A stretch of 64,000 nt of DNA from Palleronia marisminoris (lineage in GTDB: Bacteria > Pseudomonadota > Alphaproteobacteria > Rhodobacterales > Rhodobacteraceae): contig NZ_FWFV01000001.1 of assembly GCF_900172315.1 (NCBI RefSeq), forward strand, positions 682,001 to 746,000, read 5' to 3'. Position 1 is the first letter of the stretch. Each line of letters opens with the position of its first letter. The notes under the pieces were generated by a model. It was given only the letters and a program-made list of their open reading frames with translations, ran no database searches and was not told the origin of the DNA. This document shows positions 8,725-17,095 of the stretch, piece after piece. The position numbers and the translations under genes are program-made.

Positions 8725-9501
8725 TCAGGCCGCCTCGACCTCGTCCGGCTCCTTCGCGCCCGTCATGAAGGCCACCGCGTCCGACATGCTGTATTTCTTC
8801 GGGTCGATCACGCAGAGCCGGCGGCCGAGCCTGTGGATGTGGACCCTGTCGGCCAGTTCGAAAACGTGGGGCATGTTGTGGCTGATCAGGATGATCGGGA
8901 TGCCGCGCTTCTTGACGTCCTGGATCAGCTCCAGCACGCGCCGGCTTTCCTTGACGCCAAGCGCCGCCGTGGGCTCGTCCAGGATGATGACCTTCGAGCC
9001 GAACGCGGCGGCGCGTGCCACCGCGACGCCCTGCCGCTGGCCGCCCGAAAGCGTCTCGACCGGCTGCGTGATGTTCTGGATCGTCATCAGCCCCAGGTCC
9101 GACAGCTTCTGCCGGGCGAAATCCTCCATCGCCTTGCGGTCGAGCTGGCGCAGGTACTTGCCCATGAAACCCTTTTTCCGGATTTCGCGGCCCATGAACA
9201 TGTTGTCGGTGATCGACAGGGCGGGCGACATGGCGAGGGTCTGGTAGACCGTTTCGATCCCCGCCATCCGGCCGTCATTGGGCGAGGTGAAGTTGACCTG
9301 CTTTCCCTCGACGAAGACCTCACCCTCGTCAGGGGGAACCGCGCCGGACAGGGCCTTGATCAGCGTGGACTTGCCGGCACCGTTGTCGCCGATGACGGCG
9401 AGGATCTCGCCCGGGTAGAGCTCGAAATCGCATTGGTCGAGGGCGGTCACCTTGCCGTAGCGCTTGGTCAGGTTCTTGGCGGAGAGAACGGGCTGGGTCA
9501 T
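8725..9501 (-). CDS. frcA: Fructose ABC transporter ATPase FrcA
   Basis: This 258-aa ATPase has a single nucleotide-binding domain, unlike the double-domain RbsA type: Walker A GDNGAGKST, signature LSGGQRQ, Walker B VIILDEP, switch ISHN. The single-domain form is the hallmark of FrcA among CUT2 sugar transporters. Its ATG overlaps the stop of frcC by 4 bp (ATGA), and 37 bp separate it from frcK. It powers uptake of fructose and probably of related sugars such as ribose and mannose, as in the rhizobial system. Confidence 0.93.
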   Translation of the reverse strand: MTQPVLSAKNLTKRYGKVTALDQCDFELYPGEILAVIGDNGAGKSTLIKALSGAVPPDEGEVFVEGKQVNFTSPNDGRMAGIETVYQTLAMSPALSITDNMFMGREIRKKGFMGKYLRQLDRKAMEDFARQKLSDLGLMTIQNITQPVETLSGGQRQGVAVARAAAFGSKVIILDEPTAALGVKESRRVLELIQDVKKRGIPIILISHNMPHVFELADRVHIHRLGRRLCVIDPKKYSMSDAVAFMTGAKEPDEVEAA

Positions 9502-10562
9502 GCCGACACCTTTCTGATCCATTGGTCCACGGCGACGGCGACGATGATCAGCACGCCGATGAAGAAGTAGGTCCATTGCGCGTCCGCCCCCAGAAGCCGC
9601 AGCCCCAGCGAGAACACGCCCACGATCAGCGCCCCGAACAGTGCCCCGAGGATCGATCCGCGCCCGCCGAACAGGGAGATGCCGCCGATCACCACGGCGG
9701 TGATGGACTCGATATTCGCCTCGTAGGCCGAGGTCGGCGAGACCGCGCCCAGCCGTCCGATCAGCGCCCAGCCTGCGAAGCCGCAGATCAGCCCGCTCAG
9801 CATGTAGACCGACATCAGCGTGCGGTGGACGTTGACACCCGACAGCGCTGCGGCCTCGGCATCGTCGCCCACGGCATAGACGTGCCGGCCCCATGCGGTG
9901 TTCTTCAGTGCCCAGGCAAGGACGAGCATGAGCAGGATCATGAAGACGACGCCTAGGGTGAAGACCGCGCCGGCGACCTCGAACCTTCTGCCCATGAATT
10001 GCAGGAGCGGGGCGCTGGCCTCGATATCCTGCGAGCGGATCGTCTCGTTTCTGGAATAGAGGTAGTTGCTCGCCAGGATGACCTGCCACGTGCCGAGCGT
10101 GACGATGAAGGGCGGCAGCTTCATCTTGCTGACAAGAAGCCCGTTCAGTGCGCCGCACAGCGTGCCGAAGGCCAGCCCGCAGATCACCGCGATGAACGGC
10201 GGGATGCCATAGCGGAAGGCGAACTGCCCCATGACCACCGAAGAGATGACGGTGATCGCGCCCACCGAAAGGTCGATGCCGGCGGTCAGGATGATCAGCG
10301 ATTGCGCCGCCGCGACGATGCCGACGATCTGCACCTGTTGCAGGATCAGCGTCAGCGCGAAGGGCGAGAAGAACCGCGAGCCAAGCAGCAGCCCGAACAC
10401 GACGATCGAGGCCAGAAGCACGATCAGCGGCACCAGCGCCGGGTTTCCGTGCAGCACATCGTGGACCCTGTGCAGCAGGCCTTTGCGACGGCTGTCGAAG
10501 GCGGCGAAGCTCTCCTCTCGCCGCGTCTTGACGATGTCTTCGTAAGCGTCGTCGTGGCTCAT
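9498..10562 (-). CDS. frcC: Fructose ABC transporter permease FrcC
   Basis: This 354-aa CUT2-family permease has a long cytoplasmic N-terminus (MSHDDAYEDIVKTRREESF), many hydrophobic segments, the family motif ILTAGIDLSVGAI and the C-terminal GGISLFGGRGSILG loop. The start at 10562 follows the ribosome binding site GGAGGG; the frame extends upstream but lacks support. It follows frcB after an 80-bp gap containing a hairpin and overlaps frcA by 4 bp. Confidence 0.93.
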   Translation of the reverse strand: MSHDDAYEDIVKTRREESFAAFDSRRKGLLHRVHDVLHGNPALVPLIVLLASIVVFGLLLGSRFFSPFALTLILQQVQIVGIVAAAQSLIILTAGIDLSVGAITVISSVVMGQFAFRYGIPPFIAVICGLAFGTLCGALNGLLVSKMKLPPFIVTLGTWQVILASNYLYSRNETIRSQDIEASAPLLQFMGRRFEVAGAVFTLGVVFMILLMLVLAWALKNTAWGRHVYAVGDDAEAAALSGVNVHRTLMSVYMLSGLICGFAGWALIGRLGAVSPTSAYEANIESITAVVIGGISLFGGRGSILGALFGALIVGVFSLGLRLLGADAQWTYFFIGVLIIVAVAVDQWIRKVSA

Positions 10563-10591
10563 GCGCCGTCCCTCCAGTGACAGGCGGTTCG

Positions 10592-10613
10592 GCCGGGGCG
10601 CGATCGCCCCGGC
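10592..10613 (-). terminator. Intra-operon hairpin between frcB and frcC
   Basis: A perfect 9-bp stem (GCCGGGGCG / CGCCCCGGC) with loop CGAT lies 29 bp after the frcB stop and 29 bp before frcC. There is no T-tract. It probably stabilises the frcB message or partly terminates transcription, so that binding protein exceeds permease. Equivalent hairpins occur in the two other transport operons of the window that begin with, or contain upstream, the binding-protein gene. Confidence 0.65.
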
Positions 10614-10642
10614 ACTATCGACCTGGGATCCGGTTGCCGGGG

Positions 10643-11659
10643 TCAGCCCCAGCACCGCTCCATGCCTTCATCGACCGTGATCGACGCGACGCCCTCGACC
10701 GGCTCGTTCGTCACCAGCTCGACACCGGTATCGAAGAAGTCCTTGCCCTCGGTCGGCTGCGGCAGCGTGCCGTCCTGCGCGTATTGGTGGATCGCCTCGA
10801 TCCCGAGCGACGCCATGTCCAGCGGGTATTGCTGGGCGGTGGCGCCGATGACGCCGTCGCGGATGTTCTGCACGCCGGGGCAGCCGCCATCGACGGACAC
10901 GATCATCACGTCCCCGGCGCGGCCGAGCGCGTCCAGCGCCTCGTAGGCACCGGCGGCGGCGGGCTCGTTGATGGTGTAGACGACGTTGATGTTCGGGTCC
11001 TGCGCCAGCAGGTTCTCCATCGCGCGGCGTCCGCCTTCCTCGTTGCCCTGGGTCACGTCGTGACCGACGATGCGGGGGTCGTCCTCGTCGCCGTAGCGGG
11101 CCGGATCCTTGATGTCGATCCCGAAGCCCTGCATGAAGCCCTGGTCGCGCAACACGCCCACCGTCGGCTGGCTGACGTTCAGGTCGAGGAACGCGATGCG
11201 CGCATTCTCGGCCTCGTCGCCCAGCTTGGCCGCGGCCCACTGACCGATCAGTTCGCCGGCACGGAAGTTGTCGGTGGCAAAAGTGGCGTCTGCGGCGTCC
11301 GCGGGGCTGAGCGGCGTGTCGAGCGCGATCACGATGGCGCCGGCTTCCTGCGCCTGCTCGACCGAGGACACGATCGACGAGGTGTCCGAGGCCAGCAGAA
11401 GGATGCCGTCCGCGCCGGCCGCGATGCAGGTCTCGATGGCCTGGGCCTGGGTCTCGTGGTCGCCGTCGTACTGGCCAGCGAAGTTCATCAGCTCGATGCC
11501 CAGTTCGTCGGCCTTCTGCTGCGCTCCCTCGCGCATCTTCACGAAGAACGGGTTTGTGTCCGTCTTGGTGATCAGGCAGGCCGTGGTCTGATCCTGGGCC
11601 ATGGCCGTGTTTCCGGCCACGGCAAGCGCCAAGGCCGAGATCGCCGTCGCGTATCTCAT
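10643..11659 (-). CDS. frcB: Fructose-binding periplasmic protein FrcB
   Basis: This 338-aa ribose-type (peripla_BP_4) binding protein has a signal peptide ([20 protein letters not shown], cleavage after AMA). The mature part starts [18 protein letters not shown], the fold's first strand; other family stretches are [18 protein letters not shown] and [13 protein letters not shown]. The start is set by ribosome binding site GGGAGG directly upstream. It opens the frc operon and diverges from the ROK regulator gene. Confidence 0.93.
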   Translation of the reverse strand: MRYATAISALALAVAGNTAMAQDQTTACLITKTDTNPFFVKMREGAQQKADELGIELMNFAGQYDGDHETQAQAIETCIAAGADGILLLASDTSSIVSSVEQAQEAGAIVIALDTPLSPADAADATFATDNFRAGELIGQWAAAKLGDEAENARIAFLDLNVSQPTVGVLRDQGFMQGFGIDIKDPARYGDEDDPRIVGHDVTQGNEEGGRRAMENLLAQDPNINVVYTINEPAAAGAYEALDALGRAGDVMIVSVDGGCPGVQNIRDGVIGATAQQYPLDMASLGIEAIHQYAQDGTLPQPTEGKDFFDTGVELVTNEPVEGVASITVDEGMERCWG

Positions 11660-11793
11660 TGTGTATCCTCCCGATTTTTCGCATGCGGCGCCGGCCGGCA
11701 GGGCCGGTCGAACTGCCGAAAGCGGCCGACTCCTCCAGCCGACAACGTCAGCATGAACCGCGAAAGAAGCAGCCGTCAACGCTTTTCTCAACT

Positions 11794-11807
11794 TGCTTTA
11801 CAAAGCA
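11794..11807. promoter_or_regulatory. Inverted repeat in the frcB-frcR divergent promoter
   Basis: TGCTTT-AC-AAAGCA is a perfect 6-bp-arm inverted repeat in an otherwise GC-rich spacer, 34 bp upstream of the ROK regulator start and 135 bp upstream of frcB. Its position between the divergent genes makes it a candidate operator for the ROK protein controlling both directions. The repeat is seen; the binding is inferred. Confidence 0.45.
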
Positions 11808-11840
11808 CCGCTGGCGACACTGCGCGCGGAGGAACACGAG

Positions 11841-13013
11841 ATGAACGATGAAGGGCGAAGCGCTGCAATCGCTGTGCCGAGCACGCCGGAGCGCAGCGCG
11901 AACGAGCGCGCGATCCTGAACATGCTTCGCCAGGACGGGCCGACGCCCGCGGCCGAGATTGCCCGGCGCATGGGCCTTTCGGCGCAATCGGCATCGGTCA
12001 TCACCCGCAAGCTGGAAGCCGAGGGCCTCGTCCTGCGCGGGTCGCCCGTCCGGGGCAAGATCGGCAAGCCGTCGACGCCGATCCAGCTCGACCCGGCCGG
12101 AGCGTTCGCGATCGGGTTGCGGATCGGCAGAAGGCGATCCGACCTCATCCTCATCGATCTCGAGGGACGGGTTCTGGGTCAAAAGACCGCCACCTATGCC
12201 TATCCGACACCGGCCTCCTGTCTCGATCTTGCCAGGGCGGGGCTTGCCGAGTTCAAGCAGATGCTTTCCGCCGACCAGCACGAGCGCATCGCCGGGATCG
12301 GGATCGGAATGCCGTTCGACCTGTGGAACTGGCTGGACCTTCTGGGCGCGCCGCGGGCCGAGATGCAGGCGTGGCACGACTTTCCTGCTCAAGACGCCTT
12401 CGCCGAGGCGACCGGCCTGCCCGCCTTCGTCGGCAACGACGGCTCGCTGGCCTGCCACGGCGAGCATCTTTTCGGAGGCGCGCGGCACCTGCCGGATTTC
12501 GGCTACATCTTCGTCGGCGCCTTCCTCGGCGGCGGCATCGTCCTCGACGGGCGCCTCTATCTCGGCGCGGGTGGGAATGCCGGCGCCCTCGCCTCGCTTC
12601 CCGTGCCCGGCGCCGACGGCCGCATGACGCAGATGCTCGAGGTCGCATCGATCCACCAGCTCGAGCGGCGACTGGAGGCGCGCATGCCCGGCAACGGCCA
12701 GCGGCTGTTGCAGCAACCGGCATGGGCCGGTTTCGACGATCTGGAGGCGACCTGGATCGAAGAGACGGCGCGCCAGCTCGCCTCGGCCACCGTCACCCTC
12801 GTCGCCGTGCTGGACCTGCCCAGCGTGGTCATCGACGGAAGTTTTCCGGCAGAGGTGCGCCAGAAGCTGATCGCGCGGGTCGAAACCCTGGTCGCGCAAG
12901 TCGACACGCGGGGGATCCGCCGCCCGCAGATCGTTTCGGGAACACTCGGGATCACCGCCTGCGCGCTCGGCGCCGGCTACCGCCCGATCGTCGCACGTTA
13001 TCTGGTGGAGTGA
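11841..13013 (+). CDS. frcR: ROK-family transcriptional regulator of the fructose operon
   Basis: This 390-aa protein has an N-terminal winged helix (NERAILNMLRQDGPTPAAEIARRMGLSAQSASVITRKL, about residues 22-59) followed by a ROK sugar-kinase-like domain with GIGIGMPFDLW and GGGIVLDGRLYLG. The cysteine-rich zinc motif of many ROK proteins is not visible. The start at 11841 follows GGAGGAA. It is divergent from frcB, as in rhizobial frc loci, and probably senses fructose or a phosphorylated derivative to control the operon. Confidence 0.88.
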   Translation: MNDEGRSAAIAVPSTPERSANERAILNMLRQDGPTPAAEIARRMGLSAQSASVITRKLEAEGLVLRGSPVRGKIGKPSTPIQLDPAGAFAIGLRIGRRRSDLILIDLEGRVLGQKTATYAYPTPASCLDLARAGLAEFKQMLSADQHERIAGIGIGMPFDLWNWLDLLGAPRAEMQAWHDFPAQDAFAEATGLPAFVGNDGSLACHGEHLFGGARHLPDFGYIFVGAFLGGGIVLDGRLYLGAGGNAGALASLPVPGADGRMTQMLEVASIHQLERRLEARMPGNGQRLLQQPAWAGFDDLEATWIEETARQLASATVTLVAVLDLPSVVIDGSFPAEVRQKLIARVETLVAQVDTRGIRRPQIVSGTLGITACALGAGYRPIVARYLVE

Positions 13014-13219
13014 GCTGGAGTTTCCGTTCCCACGGCGATGCATCGGCTTCGAAAGCGGAATGAGTTCGGTGGCAGGCGTCGTGGAAGCATTGCTGACTTC
13101 GCCGCCGCATACACGGGCGATGAGCGCCGAAAGGTCGGGCTTCCGAAGGCGCAGCTTGTGCGTCGTCTGCACGGCAGGCTGAAAAATGCGCGCCTGATAC
13201 ACCCCCAGGAATCCATCCG

Positions 13220-13250
13220 CGGACTCTCCGACTTTTCGGACGGGAGTCCG
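13220..13250. terminator. Possible terminator hairpin downstream of frcR
   Basis: CGGACTC ... GAGTCCG (7-bp arms) enclose an inner TCCGA-CTTT-TCGGA stem, giving a two-part hairpin about 200 bp beyond the frcR stop. No T-run follows, so termination is uncertain. Confidence 0.35.
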
Positions 13251-13300
13251 GGCTCAGGTCAAGTTGCCGCGATGTCGTCTCCTGAACATCGCCGATTGTT

Positions 13301-13356
13301 AATCGATTACATTTTTATTGCAAACGTCGGATGAATCGATTGAAATCGATTGCAAT
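13301..13356. promoter_or_regulatory. Cluster of LacI-type operator boxes before the epimerase/ABC operon
   Basis: AATCGATT occurs three times, at 13301-13308, 13334-13341 and 13344-13351. The third is the centre of an 18-bp near-palindrome ATTGAAATCGATTGCAAT (13339-13356, one mismatched pair) that fits the LacI/GalR-family operator form TGNAANCGNTTNCA. The first is embedded in TAATCGATTA. No LacI-type gene is in the window, so the regulator would be encoded elsewhere. The epimerase gene begins about 390 bp downstream. Confidence 0.6.
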
Positions 13357-13749
13357 GGCGCTGGGGAGGACGGTGCCGCTGGGGGGTTTCATGAAGACGA
13401 CAAAGGGTCCGGCCCTTTTTCTGGCGCAGTCCGCGCCGGACGACGTGCGGTGCACCCAGTGGAGTGCGATGGCCCCCCGGGCAGCCGATCGCGCTCACGA
13501 GGGCGTCCCGGTTCCAACTTGGAACAAGCGGCTTTTCCAGAGTGAGACCGCGAGGGCCGTGCGTGATCACCGGAATACGACCAGGGGGCGGACGGCCGAG
13601 ATCGGCCGCGCATCTTCAGAGACAGTTCGTCGTCCTGCACCCGGACCCGGCGGGCCTCTGGTTCTCGTCGTCGACAATGGCAAGGACGGGACGCGATTGA
13701 TCGATCCCGGCGTGAAATCATCGGTCAGTAACAGCGCCGGGGTGAGGCC

Positions 13750-14598
13750 ATGAAGCTCGGGATCAACCTGCTTTGCCTGGGCGGGCATATCGACGAAAGC
13801 CACCTGCCGCAGATCGAGCGGATCGCCGCGATCGGATACGACCACGTCGAGGTGCCGGTGATGCGCGGCACGCCCGATCACTACGCATGGCTCGGAGAAC
13901 GTCTGGCCGCCCTCGGTTTGGGGCGCGCGCAGACCTCGATCGTGCCGGACGTGGACGCGAACCCGTTGTCGGACGACGCGAGCATCCGCCAGCGCGGTCT
14001 CGATCACCTGTCCTGGATCCAGGATTGCGCCGAGGCGCTGGGATCCGAGACGATTGGCGGCCCCTACCACGCGCCGATGGGCCATTTCACCGGCCAGGGC
14101 CCCACTGAGGCCGAGATCAACCGCGGCGCCGAAGCGCATCGCGCCATGGCAGAGCGTGCGGCTCGGGGCGGTTACAAGCTGGCGCTTGAGCATCTCAACC
14201 GGTTCGAGACATATTTCCTGAACACGATGGCACAGGCGCGAGCGTACGCGGACAAAGTCGATCACCCTGCCTTCGGCATCATGTACGACACGTTCCACGC
14301 CAATATCGAGGAACAGGACCAGGCAGAGGCGATGCGCCATCTGGGCGGGAAGATGCACGTGCTGCACGTGTCCGAGAACGATCGCGGAGTCGTCGGCCGG
14401 GGCCAGATCGACTTTGCCACCGTGTTCCGCACCGCGAAGGCAACAGGTTTCGACGGACCTGTGGTGGTCGAGGCTTTCGGCGCCGGCGTGCCGGAACTGG
14501 CGGCCGCGACACGGGTCTGGCGCCCGCTCTTCCCGGATTTCGAGACGTTGTTCACGGAGTCGCACGACTTCATCCGCCGAGAGTGGGAGGCCGCATGA
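13750..14598 (+). CDS. D-tagatose/D-psicose 3-epimerase-like sugar isomerase (TIM barrel)
   Basis: This 282-aa protein belongs to the sugar phosphate isomerase/epimerase (AP-endonuclease-2 fold) family. The two metal-binding glutamates typical of ketose 3-epimerases are in EHLNRFETYF (E147) and VVVEAFG (E241), with MYDTFHANIEE and HVSENDRGVVGRGQIDF between them. It probably interconverts ketoses at C3 so that a sugar brought in by the following transporter can enter metabolism. The stop overlaps the ATG of the ATPase gene (ATGA). The precise ketose cannot be told from sequence. Confidence 0.85.
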   Translation: MKLGINLLCLGGHIDESHLPQIERIAAIGYDHVEVPVMRGTPDHYAWLGERLAALGLGRAQTSIVPDVDANPLSDDASIRQRGLDHLSWIQDCAEALGSETIGGPYHAPMGHFTGQGPTEAEINRGAEAHRAMAERAARGGYKLALEHLNRFETYFLNTMAQARAYADKVDHPAFGIMYDTFHANIEEQDQAEAMRHLGGKMHVLHVSENDRGVVGRGQIDFATVFRTAKATGFDGPVVVEAFGAGVPELAAATRVWRPLFPDFETLFTESHDFIRREWEAA

Positions 14599-16106
14599 CC
14601 ACCCCCGTCATCGAGATGAAGGCCATCACCAAAACCTTTCCGGGCGTGCGTGCCCTGTCCGACGTGAGCTTCGACGTGCGCACCGGCGAGGTGCAGGCAC
14701 TTGTCGGCGAGAACGGCGCGGGCAAGTCCACGCTGATCAAGATCCTGTCGGGCGTCTACCAGGCCGACTCGGGTGCCGTGCTCATGAACGGCAAGGCAGT
14801 GCATTTCCGACATCCCGTGGACTCCCTTCGCGCGGGCATTTCCACGATCTACCAGGAATTCTCGCTGCTGCCCGAACGGACGGTCGCGCAGAACCTCTTT
14901 CTGGGGCGGGAACCGCGGACGCGGCTGGGGCTGATCGACGCCGCGAAGATGCGCGACGAGACGAAAGAGGTTCTGGCGCTTTTCGCGGCCGCCGGACGGA
15001 TCGACCCGGATCGCATCGTCGGGGAATTGGACGTGGCGACCCAACAGGTCGTCGAGATCGCCAAGGCGGTGTCGACAGGGGCGCGGGTCGTGGTGATGGA
15101 CGAGCCGACCGCCGCGCTGAACGAGGCGGAATGCGAAGAGCTGTTCGCAACCGTCGACACGCTCCGCGAGCGCGGCGTCGCGATCATCTACATCACCCAC
15201 CGGATGCGCGAGATCGCCCGGTTGGCCGACCGTGTCACCGTGCTGAAGGACGGAGAGGTCGCGGCACGTTTCGACGAGGTGCCTGCCCCGAACGAGATCG
15301 TTCGCGCGATGGTCGGCCGCGACATCGCGGATTTCTATGCGCCGCCGGCCAGCCCGGACGAGGTCGGCGGACTGGTCCTGTCGGTGCGCGGCGGAGGCAA
15401 CGCGGTGCTTGACGGCATCGACCTGGACGTGCGCCGGGGCGAGATCGTGGGCCTTGCGGGCATCCAGGGCGCGGGCCGCGTGGCGCTGGCAAGGGCGCTG
15501 TTCGGCGACGCACCGTTCGAACGCGGCGATGTCACGCTAGACGGTGACGCGGTTTCCTTCGGCACGCCGCGCGCCGCCATCCTGGGCGGCATCGGGCTGC
15601 TTCCCGGCGACCGCAAGAGCGAGGGCCTCGTCCTCATGCAGTCGGTGCGCGACAACGGGATGCTGACCTCGCGCGCCTTCGCCTCGCTCTGGTCCAGCGA
15701 CCGGCGCAACGCCCACTCGGACACGGTGCGCATGGACGGCCTGCTCGACCACATGGAGATCCGGGCGGCGTCCTACGACCAGGACATCCGCGCGCTGTCG
15801 GGCGGAAATCAGCAGAAGGCCATCGTGGCTCGCTGGCTGTCCATGCGCCCGAAGCTCTTGATATTCATCGAACCGACGCGCGGCATCGACGTGAATTCCA
15901 AGGCGGGGATCTATCACCTGATGCGCGACCTCGCGCGCGAGGGCGCCGGGATCCTGATGATTTCCTCCGACCTGCCCGAAGTGATCGGTGCGGCCGACCG
16001 CGTGCTCGTGATGCAGGCGGGCAGGATCGTGGCCGAGTTTCCCCACGGGGCAAGCGAACAGGACGTCATGCACGCCGCAACAGCCGAGTCCGAGGTCGCC
16101 GCATGA
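14595..16106 (+). CDS. Sugar ABC transporter ATPase, RbsA type (two nucleotide-binding domains)
   Basis: This 503-aa CUT2-family ATPase has tandem domains. Domain 1 has Walker A GENGAGKST and Walker B VVVMDEPTAAL. Domain 2 has the degenerate P-loop region GLAGIQGAGRVALARALFG normal for the family, a good signature LSGGNQQK, and an unusual Walker B, LLIFIEPTRG, where the conserved Asp is Ile. The second site is often catalytically weak in this family, but the Walker B aspartate is normally kept. It overlaps both neighbours by 4 bp; the start at 14595 follows GGGAGG. Confidence 0.93.
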   Translation: MTTPVIEMKAITKTFPGVRALSDVSFDVRTGEVQALVGENGAGKSTLIKILSGVYQADSGAVLMNGKAVHFRHPVDSLRAGISTIYQEFSLLPERTVAQNLFLGREPRTRLGLIDAAKMRDETKEVLALFAAAGRIDPDRIVGELDVATQQVVEIAKAVSTGARVVVMDEPTAALNEAECEELFATVDTLRERGVAIIYITHRMREIARLADRVTVLKDGEVAARFDEVPAPNEIVRAMVGRDIADFYAPPASPDEVGGLVLSVRGGGNAVLDGIDLDVRRGEIVGLAGIQGAGRVALARALFGDAPFERGDVTLDGDAVSFGTPRAAILGGIGLLPGDRKSEGLVLMQSVRDNGMLTSRAFASLWSSDRRNAHSDTVRMDGLLDHMEIRAASYDQDIRALSGGNQQKAIVARWLSMRPKLLIFIEPTRGIDVNSKAGIYHLMRDLAREGAGILMISSDLPEVIGAADRVLVMQAGRIVAEFPHGASEQDVMHAATAESEVAA

Positions 16107-17095
16107 GCGGCTCCGAGGGTGCTCCGCCACACAAGACCAAGTCGGGCTTCCGGCTGGAACGCTGGGCTCCGCTGATCCTTCTGGGTGGCGCCTTCGCGAT
16201 CTATGTCGGCGTCGTGCTCGCCACCGGGCAGGCGCAGTACCTGACCTTCGACAACCTGATCGCAATTCTCGGCCGCTCCATCGCGCTCGGCATCACGGCG
16301 ATCGGTCAGACGTTCGTGATCCTCGTCGCCTCGATCGATCTCAGTGTCGCCAGCCTGATCTCGGCGACGGCCGTTCTCGCGTCGGTCATCATGGATGGCT
16401 CGCCCGCCATGATCCTGCCCGCAGTCCTTGCCGCCGTCGCACTTGGCGGGCTCGTCGGGTTGACCAACGGGTTGGTCGTCACCGGGCTGGGCGTGAACCC
16501 CCTCATCGCGACCTTGGGGATGAGCCTGATCATCCAGGGATGCCTGTCGGCGTTCGTCTCGAATTTCGCGGGCTCGGTGCCGGCGGAGTTCCAGGTATTC
16601 GCCTACGGACGGCTCGGGCCGTTCCCGCTGGCGCTGCTGTTCCTTCTGGCACTTGCGTGCCTTGCCTGGATCCTCCTGCGCTTCACCAAGTTCGGGTCCG
16701 ACATATACGCGGTCGGCGGCAACGAGGAAGCGGCGCGGTTCGCGGGTATCAAGACGCGCCGCATCGTCGTCCTGTCACATGTCATCTGTTCGGTCTGCGC
16801 CGTCATCGCGGGGCTCTATCTTGCGTCGCGCCTGCGCTCGGGCGCGCCCTGGATCGGGGCCGACGGGGTCTACGACCTCGAAAGCATCGCCGTCGTAGTG
16901 ATCGGCGGCACGGTGCTGGCCGGGGGGCGCGGCGGCATCTGGGGGACGATGGCGGGCATGCTGATCTTCTCGCTCATCGATTCCGTGTTCAACGTCGCGG
17001 GCGTCGACAGCTTCGCCAAGCAGGTGTTGCGCGGCATCATCATCGTGGCCGCCGTGGCCTTCTACGCCGCCCGCTCCAAGAGGATCGTGGCATGA
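16103..17095 (+). CDS. Sugar ABC transporter permease, RbsC type (first)
   Basis: This 330-aa inner-membrane protein shows the CUT2 motif FVILVASIDLSVASL, about ten hydrophobic stretches, and the conserved VVIGGTVLAGGRGGIWGT near the C-terminus. It overlaps the ATPase gene and the second permease gene by 4 bp each (ATGA). With the second permease it forms a heterodimeric channel for the sugar handled by the epimerase operon. Confidence 0.93.
   Translation: MSGSEGAPPHKTKSGFRLERWAPLILLGGAFAIYVGVVLATGQAQYLTFDNLIAILGRSIALGITAIGQTFVILVASIDLSVASLISATAVLASVIMDGSPAMILPAVLAAVALGGLVGLTNGLVVTGLGVNPLIATLGMSLIIQGCLSAFVSNFAGSVPAEFQVFAYGRLGPFPLALLFLLALACLAWILLRFTKFGSDIYAVGGNEEAARFAGIKTRRIVVLSHVICSVCAVIAGLYLASRLRSGAPWIGADGVYDLESIAVVVIGGTVLAGGRGGIWGTMAGMLIFSLIDSVFNVAGVDSFAKQVLRGIIIVAAVAFYAARSKRIVA

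Larger units (their letters stand above)
13014..13749. other. Gene-free stretch (736 bp) upstream of the epimerase operon
   Basis: No credible coding sequence was found; short frames on both strands have arginine/proline-rich, shadow-like composition. The stretch holds a nested hairpin (13220-13250) and a cluster of three AATCGATT boxes (13301-13351) set in the most AT-rich DNA of this region, so it is mainly the control region of the following sugar operon. Minus-strand bases 13014-13202 encode a peptide of fairly normal composition, but it runs into antisense of the ROK gene and is not called. Confidence 0.6.

Noticed and set aside
13014-13202. Minus-strand peptide with IFQPAVQTTHKLRLRKPDL
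   Set aside because: The composition is fairly normal but the frame continues as antisense of the ROK regulator gene, with no ribosome site and no known family.
13316-13321. TATTGC as a possible -10 element after TTGTTA at 13297
   Set aside because: The spacing of 13 bp is too short for a sigma-70 promoter.
13331-13753. 140-codon plus-strand frame in the epimerase promoter region
   Set aside because: It begins inside the operator cluster, lacks a ribosome site and shows no protein-like composition; the stretch is better read as control DNA.
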